The position numbers were made by a program, and so were the translations under genes. Shown here piece after piece: positions 12,355-22,865 of a stretch of DNA of 64,000 nt; position 1 is the stretch's first letter; each line of letters opens with the position of its first letter. Source of the DNA: Coenobita brevimanus (Eukaryota > Arthropoda > Malacostraca > Decapoda > Coenobitidae); the NCBI GenBank assembly GCA_032717465.1, contig CM064713.1, positions 11,198,547 to 11,262,546 on the forward strand, read 5' to 3'. Under the pieces are notes generated by a model. It worked only from the letters and a program-made list of their open reading frames with translations, was not told the origin of the DNA and made no database searches.

Positions 12355-12356
<2 letters not shown>

Positions 12357-12405
<49 letters not shown>
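12357..12405. repeat. (GA)n microsatellite
   Basis: About 49 bp of GA. Confidence 0.97.
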
Positions 12406-12408
<3 letters not shown>

Positions 12409-12718
12409 ATGCATAAGTGCACATTTGTGTTCGAGTACAGTGCATTCACAAAGCCACAGATTCAAAGCTTGTCATTTAAGCCCCCTATGAAAATATTTAA
12501 AAGAATTTTCTTTAGATTTCGCAAACCTACGGATAACTAACATATGTACATTTTGACTTCACTTGAAATCCTACTAAATCTGTGTGTTCTCTATAATTCT
12601 TGGCTTTAGAGTTACAGTCGAACGAATATAAAATTACAGGAAACTTTAAGGCACAGAAAAGACGGTTTGAAAAATATTTAGTGTCCAAGCAAATGAAATG
12701 AAAGAACATACGAATGTG

Positions 12719-12749
12719 TGTGTGTATACACACACACACACACACATAC

Positions 12750-12847
<98 letters not shown>

Positions 12848-12902
12848 ATATATATATATATATAGAATATATATATTTATATATATATATAAATAAACTG
12901 GG

Positions 12903-12961
<59 letters not shown>
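12719..12961. repeat. Compound (CA)n/(TA)n/(GA)n microsatellite
   Basis: Successive short CA, TA, GA, TA tracts. The final (TA)n tract at 12907-12961 directly abuts the 3' end of the antisense LINE-E. Confidence 0.95.
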
Positions 12962-12963
<2 letters not shown>

Positions 12964-14042
12964 CATCTGGGTCCTTTCCCACCCTAGGGCAGGGTGAGGA
13001 GTAGCAACGTCCAGACAGCCCAAATTTGCCCAATCCAATGGGCTACGATTTCATTCGCTCATCATTCAAGCTCCCGGAATCTTGGCTCTATCTGATATGC
13101 CTAAAACGTTCAACACGTTCTGTAGCTTCGCTGAAACGTATCCGATAGAGTCAATCCGGACGCTGTCAAGTTAAAAAAGGGGTGCCAAATCCCTGATTAT
13201 GCGCTTCTCCTCACAATATTCATCCAGCCAGTTCGATCTCTTGTCAGTCCCCTAGCTGACCTACTTCCAAACCTCTCTTCCTCACACACTCATCCACAGT
13301 ATCCCTCCACCTTCTCCTTGGCCTACCTCGCCTCCTTCCTCCTTCAAATTCGCTCAGATATACCTTTTTCACCACTCTATTGTTATCTATTCTCTCCACA
13401 TGACCAGTACACTCTTCCCAGTTCTGGTGTCCACAGACTTCCTCACTCGACATCTTTCACGAATCACAATATTTCGTATCCTATCCACTCTCTGTACTCA
13501 ACATACATTCCTCAGAAGTCCCATCTCCACTGCTTTCACTCTAGACTTTTCTTTTTCGTGCCACACCATAGTCTCACAACGATATGTTAAAGTTGGCACT
13601 AACACTCCTTCATGTAAGCCTCGTGCAGCTGCAACACTCAAGCCATTGCTTCTTGTCAAGGCCTTCATTGCAACAGCTACTTTCCTTCCTTTTGCCCTTC
13701 TACTTTCCACTTCTTTTGCACATTTTCCTTTCTTTTCTATCACTGTACCCAGGTATTTGAACTCTCACCATTTCCAGTCTCTCTCCATTCACTGTAACAT
13801 CGCACTGGGAGTCACATTCTCACTCAATAACCATCACTTTACTCTTTTCTATACTTACTCTCAAGGCACAAAGCTCACAAGGATCAGCAAAAATCTGCAC
13901 TAGTCTACCAAGTTCTTGTCCGGTATTTGCAAGTAGTACTGCGTCATCAGCATGTAATAAATTCGAGATATTCCATCCATCGCTATTCATTACCAATGCC
14001 ATCCCTCTCTCTATTACTTGTGTTTTTACCTCTCTCATCACC

Positions 14043-14045
<3 letters not shown>
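12962..14045 (-). mobile_element. LINE-E, 3' half only, bounded by (TA)n on both sides
   Basis: Antisense non-LTR retrotransposon fragment carrying the RT active site, thumb, C-terminus and about 250 bp of 3' untranslated sequence. Both ends abut (TA)n tracts (12907-12961 and 14046-14110). The 5' truncation falls where other LINEs here encode IYMDGV, a codon run that is itself AT-alternating. It differs in sequence from LINE-A. A linker fragment at 15430-16057, same strand, may be the 5' part of the same insertion, separated by a Penelope-like element and the gap. Confidence 0.82.
13244..14045 (-). pseudogene. LINE-E reverse transcriptase active site to C-terminus
   Basis: Read on the minus strand, the fragment starts GVMREVKTQVIERGMAL, then LLHADDAVLLANTGQELG, a variant of the usual FADD box with both aspartates present (about 13935-13960). 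It continues with CALRVSIEKSKVMV, a thumb region, LVPTLTYRCETMVWHEKEK, GHVERIDNNRVVKKVYLSEF and a terminal GRRRGRPRRRWRDTVDECV. The pieces occupy at least three frames, so it is a pseudogene. The C-terminal architecture is like that of LINE-A, but identity is low. Confidence 0.82.

Positions 14046-14110
<65 letters not shown>
14046..14110. repeat. (TA)n microsatellite at the LINE-E 5' junction
   Basis: About 65 bp of TA between LINE-E and the sequence leading to the Penelope-like element. Confidence 0.95.
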
Positions 14111-14116
<6 letters not shown>

Positions 14117-14368
14117 TGATGCCTTTTATTAGAATATCGACAGCATGCACACAAACAGGAGACATGTACTAAAATTGTATATTGTGAACTAAAATCAAAG
14201 TTTAATTAAAATGAATTACTCTATTTTCATAGATCCTCAGTTAAAAATAGTGGCCCAGGAAGAGGTGTGCTTCCTACAAGTGATTGATAGCCACTGATAT
14301 TTGGTATGATTTGTCCAAATTATGCCAATCTTGTATTGGGTTACTTAGAAAACACCTTATATTCTTAG

Positions 14369-14779
14369 GTGTCAGCACATTTTGGTAAAACAATAGCAGA
14401 TAAAATGAAAAAGAACTATATGCGATACCTAGACGATATCTTTATGATTTGGGACGAGAGAGATGGACATTTCTCAACACTCATAAACATCATGAATAAC
14501 CTGGACCCCAAACTAACATTTACATGTGACTCAAGTGGAGACACAGTCACTTTCCTAGACATAAAACTCATTAAGCAAGATAAGAAAATAATTACTGACA
14601 TTCATTACAAGGAAACTGATACAAAACATTATCTAACATATAGTTCTAATCACCCCAGACACATAAAAAATAACATACCATTTAAGTTAGCACGGAGGAT
14701 ATGCACAATAGTTTCAGAACCTGAGTTAAAAGAAATAAGATTAAGTGAACTGAAAGATTTTCTTCAACAACGTGGATAA
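14369..14779 (+). pseudogene. Penelope-like reverse transcriptase, C-terminal half
   Basis: The frame contains YMRYLDDIFMIW with the catalytic aspartate pair at about 14425-14442. It is followed by LTFTCDSSGDTVTFLDIKL, HYKETDTKHYLTYSSNHPRH and IPFKLARRICTIVS. This order (YLDD, FLD, a TD-YL-HP block, IP-x-x-LARR) is the hallmark of Penelope-like RTs and is related to telomerase RT. About 137 residues remain, a fraction of the usual RT. The frame ends at a TAA after LQQRG, and the spacer carries stops. Upstream RT motifs are absent, so the element is 5'-truncated. Confidence 0.82.
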
Positions 14780-15074
14780 CCCAAAAGTATAATAAAAAAT
14801 AGCATAGAGCAAAACAAATACCCATAGGCAACCTTCAGGAACTCCAGTAATAAAGAAACAGTATTGATACACAAACAATACTATATATAATGACCTATAA
14901 CCCAAATTATGATGATCACTTTAAAGAAGTCTCATGTACAAGTAATGATCTTCCAAAAGCACCCGAAACACAAGAAATATATAAAGACGTCTCCTCAATT
15001 AAAGCAAAGTGGCAACCCCATAATATAAAAGAATTTTAACAAGGGCTAGGTTTAATAATATATCTAGTTTCAAC

Positions 15075-15287
15075 GTGAAGAAATGTGAAGACAAAAAATG
15101 TAAACTGGGCACGGAAATAATTGAAAGCAGCCAATTTGCTTTTCCCAGTGCCAACTATACATTCCAAATTAACGAAAACGTGGGATGCTCGACACAAAAC
15201 TGCATTTACGTAATTCGCTGCGGTGGATGCAAAGAGATTTATATAGGCGAGACCTCAAATCTCAGGCTTCGTACTAACCTACCATAG
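15075..15287 (+). pseudogene. Penelope GIY-YIG endonuclease, N-terminal part
   Basis: The segment has a Cys pair in KKCEDKKCKLG, then NCIYVIRCGGCKEIYIGET and LRLRT. This is the GIY-YIG core with the CxxC insertion found in Penelope-like elements, which cleaves the target for insertion. The frame breaks shortly after the conserved Arg region, and the rest is lost at the gap (15330). The catalytic Glu of the C-terminal part is not visible. Confidence 0.8.
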
Positions 15288-15329
15288 GGATCATATTAAT
15301 CACGGTAAAGGTTTATATGTTAATACCCA

Positions 15330-15429
15330 NNNNNNNNNNNNNNNNNNNNNNNNNNNNNNNNNNNNNNNNNNNNNNNNNNNNNNNNNNNNNNNNNNNNNNN
15401 NNNNNNNNNNNNNNNNNNNNNNNNNNNNN
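15330..15429. other. Assembly gap (100 N)
   Basis: Exactly 100 undetermined bases, a common placeholder for a gap of unknown size. Confidence 0.99.
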
Positions 15430-16057
15430 GCTTTGAAAATGTTCTTTCCACATGGTCCTTACTTCATCCCAATGGGTTAATAATCTACCACCTACATCTT
15501 TCACACCTTAGCATTTCTTTCCGCTGTCACGTCTACATTTCCACACCTCTTTCCAGAATGACTTCCTATTTTCAGAGTAGTTTGCATTCATTTTTCTTCC
15601 TAGATCCTCATTTGCCTCCTTTTTCCTCTTCACTAGTCTCTTAATGTGTTTCTTGCTTTCAACATTATCAATTCTTATTTCAATTGAAATCCTGTACAGT
15701 AACCACTCTATCCACTTCTTCCTCTTTTCCTCCACTGCTCTCTTAACCTCTTCTTCCCACCATGCCGTACCTTTCTTCTTTGTTCTTTCTCTTGCCACAC
15801 CACACACTGCTTTAGCATTCCTAACTAAGTGATCCCTATATGCATTCCACAGGCTGTCTAGATCCATTTCATTCCAATTCACTGATTCTGACTCCTACTT
15901 TGGTCCTGCATTCATCTGCCATTTCTTTGATCCTCAGTTTTTATACTTTCAGTCTTTCTTCCTGCCTGCTCCTCTCTCTCCTGCTCCACCTCACTCCTCT
16001 CAGCTTGATCTTGAGTATCACAAACATATGAACTGACAGACCTCCACCTGGATGATG
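15430..16057 (-). mobile_element. LINE-D fragment: EN-RT linker
   Basis: The minus-strand frame at 15508-15882 encodes WNEMDLDSLWNAYRDHL, GTAWWEEEVKRAVEEKRKKW and NRKSFWKEVWKCRRD, followed at 15440-15505 by LTHWDEVRTMWKEHFQS. This matches the linker of LINE-A-like elements (AWWNEEVRQAV, MFWKEV, WREHFKELL) with different residues. Its 5' side ends near the long (TA)n at 16062. It may be the missing upstream part of LINE-E; the RT N-terminus would then lie in the gap. Confidence 0.72.
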
Positions 16058-16059
16058 TG

Positions 16060-16222
<163 letters not shown>

Positions 16223-16225
16223 TTG

Positions 16226-16470
16226 AAATACACCATAGTGCCTCCGGAAACTCCCCGAAACCCCGACAAGGACCCCACAGAGGAGCAGCAGCAGCACAAC
16301 GAGACTCAGCGTGACAACGGCACAAGCCAGCCAGGGCTGTATGCCCCTTTGATGCGAAGCTGCCTCACCGCCGCCATAGCATGAATCCTGCACTGCCTTC
16401 CAGGCGAGGTTCAACCAAACCAGATCGGGGTGGAGCTGTCGTTCGGCTCTGATCAGCTCCCCTCAGGAGT
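16226..16470 (-). other. Possible exon encoding a single membrane-spanning segment
   Basis: The minus strand is open through [20 protein letters not shown], then a strongly hydrophobic stretch, [20 protein letters not shown], then [11 protein letters not shown] before the frame enters (TA)n. A hydrophobic run of about 22 residues followed by basic residues looks like a transmembrane segment of a type I protein. There is no homology I can name, no clear splice donor, and the surroundings are GC-rich repeats that open many frames. It could be a host exon, an element fragment or chance. Confidence 0.25.
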
Positions 16471-17200
16471 TGGCCTGTATCCACTCCTGCCTTCCTAAGG
16501 AGTGTGCCAGTAGCCTCTCCGAAGGTGTCTTCCCTTTGGGGACGGCCTGTAGCTGCCCGCCCCTCATAAAGGAATCAGCACACCACCGACCTGAGGGTAA
16601 TCAGGAGATGGCCTGTAGTTGCTCCCGCCTTCGTCAGAAGGTGTTCTTCAGGGGACAGCTGGTAGCTGCCTCACACTCCCTCCTGAAGGAGTCGGCCTGT
16701 AGCTGCTCCCACCTTCGTCAGACGGCCTGTAGCCGCTCCGAAAGCATTGCCCCCGAGTCAGCCTGTAGCTGCTCCTCACCCCTCCTCTAGGAGTCGGACT
16801 GTAGCCGCTCCTGCCTTCATCAGACAGCCGGTAGCCGCTCTGAAGGCGTTGCCCTCGAGTCGGCCTGTAGCTGCTCCACACCCTTCCAGCAGGAGTCGGC
16901 CTGTAGCTGCTCCCACCTTTGTCAGACGGCCAGTAGCCGCTCCGAAGGCGTTGCCCCAGAGTCGGCCTGTAGCCGCTCCTCACACCAGTAGGAGACAGCC
17001 TGTAGTCGCTCCTGCCTTCATCAGATGGCCAGTAGCTGCTCCGAAGGTGTTGCCCTCGAGTTGGCCTGTAGCTTCTCCTCATCCCTCCTACAGGAGTCGG
17101 CCTGTAGCTGTTCCCGCCTCAGACGGCCTGTAGCCGCTCCGAAGGTGTCCAGAGGTGTGTTGGTATTGATTCCTCCTTTCAGGCCACGACCAGTAGCTGG
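16440..17200. repeat. GC-rich minisatellite, ~102-bp period with internal sub-repeats
   Basis: About seven diverged units begin GAGTCGGCCTGTAGCTGCTC and contain a second GGCCTGTAGC(T/C)GCTCC, CTTCnTCAGACGGCC and GCTCCGAAGGCGTTGCCC. The period is close to 102 bp, a multiple of three, so frames stay open on both strands (Arg/Ser/Tyr-rich on the minus strand, Pro/Val/Ala-rich on the plus strand). I do not take this as evidence of coding. The tract is much richer in GC than its surroundings. Confidence 0.8.
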
Positions 17201-17203
17201 GCC

Positions 17204-17791
17204 TTGGTGCCTTATGGTCGCACCCCTGGGAAGCCACAGCCAGTAGCTGGGGCCCACGACCGAAAACAGTCGAGAGCAGCCCCGCCACTCCAGCATGAGA
17301 TGAGTATCCCAAACCCCAATGCAGAGGATGTTGGAGAATACTGGAGAGGCCTTATCACCTCCCCCGGCCTCTGCTCCCTACGCCTGGCCCTGGAGAAGAC
17401 CCACCTGACAGACTGTGATTCAGGTCAGTGCCGCAGCCCCTCCCTGACGGCGCCCCTTGGCTCTGGGGGCCGCAGCCCTCAGGAGCTCCAGGCCCTCTCC
17501 AAAACGCCCGGGCAGGACCTCCCCACACCCCAACGGTGGAGGCCCTCCACCTCCGGCCGAGACCTGAGCCAGAGATTCCTGGAGTTGTTCGGCCCAGTCC
17601 TGAGGGCCACATGCCTGTTCCCAGCCCAGAAAGTACGGGCCCCTTCGCCACCTGCAGCCATGGACGAGAGAAGATGCCCCTGTGTGTTGTCCCGTGCCCT
17701 CTCGGCACGACCTCCCCTGGCGGTGCCCCAGTCCCGGCAGAATTGTCGCTGGCGTGTCTCCCCGCCACCCCCACCGTATAGTGACTCATGA
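17204..17791 (+). other. GC-rich, proline-rich open frame of unknown nature
   Basis: A plus-strand frame of about 195 codons follows the minisatellite. It is rich in Pro, Arg and Ser and ends SPPPPPYSDS. No domain is recognisable. Overlapping frames on both strands are also open across this GC-rich stretch, which weakens the coding case. No start context, splice site or homologue can be named. It may be the edge of an LTR element or a decayed gene. Confidence 0.2.
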
Positions 17792-17799
17792 GTTGTGAT

Positions 17800-18692
17800 T
17801 GTGCCCTGAAGTATAGTGTAACAGTGACAGGATGATATAGTGCACCCCGAGTAGCAGGTCAAGTGTTTACGTGAAGTTGGATAATAATCTAACATACTAC
17901 GGGGCGGAATAGTAACTAACAAGTGCAGAATCCAAGTGTTGGTGAACCAGACTCATAGCGCGACGCCCTTCATATCATATCAGTGAAACCCTCAAGCAGT
18001 GGAATTCATATTAGTAAATTATCCAAATATCCCTTGCTATCAGAAAATAGTAAAGCGAACATGCTATCAATAACCTCCACTTTATATTACTATAGATATA
18101 ATGCGACCCTCAGTGCCTTACACCCTCCCTAAGTGAACCTCTTCTCTAATTTCCCCACGTGGACAGAAACCTTCATTCGTGCTATGATAAATTACCAAAA
18201 CCCCCTTGCTATCAGAAAATGATCAGTCGACCTCACTAACAATTATCTCCACTTCATATTACTATAAATACAATTTGACTCCCCCGTGAGACCCACCTCC
18301 AACTTCCCCACGTGCACGGAGACCCTGGACGATATTAATCCTGTACACTACACCTAGAGTGTTCTTATCAGTGCATATTGAACAAGTATCCTGCGAGATA
18401 CTGATTATCTAGTTGTAAGAGTTATCCATCCATCCATCATCCAATCCTACATTGCCCCACGAGCGTAGGAGCTCGGGGCTAGGGAGTTGGTCCCGACATT
18501 TAAGATGAGAGTGAATTTAAGGTGAGAGTGAAACTGACTATAATTGACCAAATACTGTGTTGTACTATCTGCTGTTTGTCTTGTGTCTGACTAAGTAATA
18601 CACTTGTAAAGGTTATTGCCTAGAGTTTTTGTGTCCTGCCTCTCCCTTATTTGTAATAAGCCCCGGTCTCGAGAGAGGACCCCGCTACACGT
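17800..18692 (+). other. LTR-like sequence with a 173-bp direct repeat (candidate)
   Basis: Two diverged direct repeats start at about 18015 and 18188 and share CTTGCTATCAGAAAAT, CTCCACTT(T/C)ATATTACTAT and TTCCCCACGTG. Downstream the sequence reads like the end of an LTR, GAGGACCCCGCTACA at about 18676-18690, followed by AGGTGTTCTAGGACCGAGG, which could be the start of an internal region. No partner LTR or flanking protein is visible, so this is a low-confidence candidate. Confidence 0.3.
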
Positions 18693-18734
18693 TAGGTGTT
18701 CTAGGACCGAGGAGTCGGGCCTTAAACACCTAGC

Positions 18735-18737
<3 letters not shown>

Positions 18738-18823
<86 letters not shown>
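18738..18823. repeat. (CA)n(TA)n compound microsatellite
   Basis: About 37 bp of CA followed by about 48 bp of TA. Confidence 0.96.
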
Positions 18824-18826
<3 letters not shown>

Positions 18827-18961
18827 CTTGTTTCGCCTCCTGTCCCCACATTGCCACAGACTCCAACAGCAGTAATTCATTATAGGAAGGACGTTGCCCA
18901 GCGAGTTGTTCTTCTCGTGGTCAGCCTTTAGGTGTACAGTTCACAAGATCAGCTGAGGCAT

Positions 18962-19332
18962 TGTAAATAAACACTGGCTTCTTAAGTTCACTGTCTTTAT
19001 TTTCCAGATAATTACACTGAATGCTTTCCAACTTCACTTCACTAATCTCAAAAGCACTGGAGCTATACAAGCTTTACTAACTGCAGTTACACTTAATGCT
19101 TGACAACACTTCACTATTTTAACAAGTACCGATGATATACAAACTTCAGTAACACTTCAGTGTTTGCCAAGAACACTGCACTATATTCACAAGTACCGAA
19201 AATATGCAAACTTCACTGCACTACACTCGAACCGAACTGAATACCGACTGAACTCGCTCTAGTCTCTTCCCCATCCTTATATAAGCTTCCTATATTCTAG
19301 AATTTTCTACACTTCCACAGTTCTGGTGTATT

Positions 19333-19377
<45 letters not shown>

Positions 19378-19676
19378 ACGGTTACAACAGTTACCAACTC
19401 GGAGACATCCAAAACATGCCAATGTTTTCTTACGTGACAAAACCTTGGAAATTATTTAGCATACAAACTTAATTTTTAAATTACACAATTTAACAAACAT
19501 TTACATAAAACATTATAGAGAAAAAAAACACAAAAATTAATGCATAACTTACGAAACAACTTCGCTCACAAACAGCAGGCAAATTGGCAACTCTGACTCG
19601 TACTGGAGCTACGGTAAACATCGGGAATCAGTGAGAAACTTCTCGACTCCCTAACTACCAATCCGGCTTCTTAACA
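18962..19676. mobile_element. Candidate solo LTR with internal ~65-bp tandem repeat
   Basis: The segment begins TGTAAATAAACACTGGCTTC and ends GGCTTCTTAACA, so TG...CA is read at its ends. On the minus strand there is a TATA-like TTATATAAGG at about 19280 and AATAAA near 18990, in the order expected for an LTR promoter and polyadenylation signal. Three ~65-bp diverged repeats with CACTA and ACAAGTACCGA lie at 19021-19225, and a (GA)n tract at 19335-19377. No clear target duplication was found and no internal domain adjoins it. Confidence 0.4.
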
Positions 19677-20059
19677 ATATATAAGCCTGATGGTTTACAG
19701 TACATAATATATCCGTAGCTACCATAGTGCATTACACAAAGAGGAATCCAAATTCTAGATCCGTTCATTTTGAGATATCTTGATGCACTGAATTTAACAT
19801 ACTTGAGGTCATAGGCACTGGGACAGGCAGAATGATGAAGACAGTTTCAGATTTGACCAGATGCTTACTTAAATGTCTCAGTTTACTGGTTGGCTCTTGC
19901 ACTAATGACCTGGACATAAAAGGAGAGGGGGTGTGTAGGTAGATGAGCGATGCATGCCCGCCGTTTTAAGCAGGGGATGAAGGCAGAGAATGCTGAAGGA
20001 TAGTGACAAGAATTGTAAACATAACTGTGGAGACGGATGCAACATTCACCAGACTCACT
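19677..20059. other. Intergenic, no gene seen
   Basis: No supportable feature; ordinary AT-rich sequence ending in a GA-rich patch near 20060. Confidence 0.55.
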
Positions 20060-20247
20060 GGAGAGAGAGAAAGAGAGAAATAAAATGAATTTCCCGAGCT
20101 AGGCAACTAAGGCCATATAGCCCCGCTGGGGTTACAGGAGGGAGCTACCCCTCCCAGCAACGGTAGCCCCAGGCGAGGCTCGAACTTGCGACCTCCCAAT
20201 CACAAGCTCAGCGCGCTACCACTGTGCTACCGCGACCCCCAGAAAGA
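20060..20247 (-). mobile_element. tRNA-derived SINE
   Basis: On the minus strand from about 20244 the sequence starts GGGGGTCGCGGTAGCACAGT, has an A-box-like TAGCACAGTGG, then a B-box-like AAGTTCGAGCC about 35 bases on, followed by a non-tRNA body with CCCAGCGGGGCTATATGGCC and a T/C-rich end. It cannot fold as a normal tRNA through the anticodon region, so a SINE head is the better call. Confidence 0.65.
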
Positions 20248-20699
20248 GAGAGAGAGAGAATCTTTTGATACTGGCTAAAGTTACTGTTTAAAGCTGGCTT
20301 AACCTTGTCTGTCTTCTTTCTCACGAACAGTCGTCGTTTGGTCAACACAGAATCAGCCATTTCGCAGTCGAACTATGATACTGAAGTTTCTCACTCCCAT
20401 TACACCTGTCTATAATAAAACAAAAACTCTCTCTCTCTGTCTATAATAAAACAAAACTCTCTCTCTCTGTATATATTTATATATCATCATCAGCAGCAGC
20501 CGTTTGAGTATCCACTGCAGGACCCGCCTATCCCAACCAAAGTCGGGACGATACAGCCAATGTATCTCTACCAAGTGGCTTAGGCTGTCTGGTAGAGATT
20601 GTATGTAGGGTGAGAAGTGCTTGAAAGTGTATCTAGTGCTGGAGTGGCTTTGGATGTGTGTGTAGTCTGTGAACCAAGTGTAATCGGCCCGAGCAAGCC
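20248..20699. other. Intergenic with CT and CATCAG-rich patches
   Basis: Contains short CT runs at 20430-20470, duplicated with the preceding TATAATAAAACAAAA(A)CTCTCTC, and an ATCATCATCAGCAGCAGCCG patch that may be a LINE 3' end fragment. No gene is seen. Confidence 0.4.
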
Positions 20700-20884
20700 G
20701 ACTGGGTGCAAGCGTACTTTACAGTAAGCGACACTGGTTCAACCACAGCACCCCTTGTGTCCGCCAATGCAGTACGTGGCCGGGTGAACACTCCCAAAGT
20801 TTATTACCCTGGCGCGGCGCGAACCCTGGTCCACCCGTGTACGAAACGCACACTCTACCACTATACCACAGAGGCCCCGTATAT
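20700..20884 (-). mobile_element. tRNA-derived SINE, second type
   Basis: Minus strand from about 20879: GGGGCCTCTGTGGTATAGTG gives an A box TGGTATAGTGG, followed by CAGGGTTCGCGCC as a B box. The body continues into CCAGGGTAATAAACTTTGGG. A (TA)n tract at 20880-20903 adjoins its 5' side. It differs in sequence from the SINE at 20060-20247. Confidence 0.62.
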
Positions 20885-21261
20885 ATATATATATATATAT
20901 ATATTCCTTCGTGTCTTATATAACGTAATTAGGATGAATACACAAGTCACAAATCGTAATGAAACGATCATGAAAAACCTTAACGTTGCTGGGAACTCGT
21001 ATGACAGGGTGTGTCCTCGTTGTCGAGAGGTTATAACAGTATAATTCGTGACACTTGATTCTGCCAAGCGGTATGTTTATTTTCCTCACACTGGTAGTCA
21101 TATTATTGAGTCATAAATTATTGAGCTAAAATTGTTTGGAAAATGTCTGTATCACCCTCCAGAATAGTTTTATATGGGCCACTGCATATAAGCTGCTCTT
21201 CTGCCTAACACTTATGGTGTAATGAATTACATGAAGGGAATGGATCTGACACATGTGCTAC

Positions 21262-21501
21262 CAATTTAATAATGCATATGCGGAGGGTGGATGAGGAGTA
21301 TGTCGGGAGGAGGATGCTGGAAATGGAGTTACCAGGCAGGAGAAAGAGAGGAAGGCCAAAGAGGAGGTTTATGGATGTAGTGAAGGGGGACATGCGGGTG
21401 GTAGGTGTAAGAGAAGATTTAGAAGACAGAGTAAGATGGAGACTGGTGATCCGCTGTGGCGACCCCTAAGGGGAGAGCCGAGAGGAGAAGAAGAAGAAGA
21501 A
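21262..21501 (+). mobile_element. LINE 3' terminal fragment (LINE-G) with (GAA)n tail
   Basis: The plus strand encodes GRRMLEMELPGRRKRGRPKR, RFMDVVKGDMRVVGVRE and RVRWRLVIRCGDP ending in a stop, followed by GGGGAGAGCCGAGAGG and an AGAAGAAGAAGAAGA tail (21485-21501). This C-terminus with Arg-rich GRPKRRF and IRCGDP is a familiar end of RT-bearing LINEs in many animals. The rest of the element is absent (5' truncation), and it differs from LINE-A, C and E. Confidence 0.75.
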
Positions 21502-22865
21502 ACTAGGTGTAAGCTGTAGCACAAGTAAACGAAAAGGATCATGGCAGCGCTGGATACTGAATGAGGATTTTAGTGATATACCGGTATAAGGTAAAAGGGA
21601 TAATTTATATATGAGAATAATATCATAAGATTATGTTAATACCTTACTGTCATCTTTAACTGGGAACACACATAATCGTCGGAGATTCTGACAGGTTGAA
21701 ATTATTCCAAATATAAAATTCCAGCCACCAAGATACAGTCTGTTACATAAAGCTTAACTGCGAATATTGTCCAAAATTTAACTCAGGTACAAAGACCATG
21801 GTGCTGGAAAGGGACACCTTGGCCCGGTAACAATGACCTATCTGGACAGCTCCGCTGTTTTATTATGCAAACGTCCATCATATCCCTCCCTATCTCCCGA
21901 AAGGATGATGATGAACTGTTTGACGTGGGTCAGCTTCAGCCTGCATGTTCCTGCATTCACATTCAGATGAACATGAGGTTGGAACAACAACAACAACAAC
22001 AACAGCAACAATAACAACTATTACTACTACTACTACTACTATTATAATAGAACTCTTGATTCAAACCCTATACCTCCGGCTACGACTCATCAATTTACTC
22101 TGATTAGCGCCAACCTATTTCGCTTTGGCAAATGCCAGATGAATATACTAGTCACTGGAAAAGCCTCCCAAGGTATGAGGGTAAAAAAAAATGCCTCGAT
22201 TTCAATATAATCGTTCCTGTTATGTTGCTTGGATAAATCGCTTCATAAAGTCACTGTAAAACACTGACATAGCATCTTAATTCGGCCAGTATTTTGTGTT
22301 GGGGTGACAACGGCTGGACACCGGGGTTGGTGCGATCCTCTTGTGGTGTTCATGTTGGACTGGCTATGGGTCGACTTCGAAAATTAGAACAGAAAGACAT
22401 GAGGTTGAATGAAGATTTTTTTTTTTTTACATACCGGTATATATCAAAGGAATAATCTCTAGATAATCTTGTCTGAATTACTGTCTCTTTCTCTCTCGAT
22501 AGATAGATAGATAGATAGATAGACAGATATACACACACACACTCAATGCAACAATAACTAGGCACCATTTACTACTTTAATCCGTTACAGCCTATGAACT
22601 TACCGAGTTAACCATATTTTTTTTCTTCATCCAGGTAAAAGTAGTACTTATGCATTTTACATCCAGTTGTGGAATTCTGTAATATTGCCAGAAGCCCCGT
22701 TGTCTCTAAGGTAATCGTTATTCTGTTACGAAAATGGAGGATATACTCATTGCTATTCACAAGAGTTTCCTAGCCCTATCGGGCCGCTCAGCACTTGTCC
22801 ATATTGGAGCCATCTCAGAACCATGCTCTGCTTTGGAGTAAGTACTCCAAATGAGAGCCGTTACT
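21502..22865. other. Intergenic with small microsatellites
   Basis: No gene is seen. It holds (CAA)n(CTA)n at about 21988-22049, a T run near 22415 and (GATA)n at about 22497-22522. Confidence 0.55.

Larger units (their letters stand above)
14300..15329 (+). mobile_element. Penelope-like retroelement fragment (RT plus GIY-YIG)
   Basis: A Penelope-like element is indicated by the combination of a Penelope-type RT C-terminal half and a downstream GIY-YIG endonuclease. The N-terminal half of the RT is missing, and the element runs into the assembly gap after its GIY-YIG start. The spacer 14780-15070 is AT-rich and frame-disrupted but keeps the expected order. The 5' boundary is approximate, somewhere between 14111 and 14369. 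Confidence 0.8.

Noticed and set aside
16440..17200. CRISPR array
   Set aside because: Units are ~102 bp, degenerate, with no alternation of constant repeats and unique spacers, and the genome is eukaryotic.
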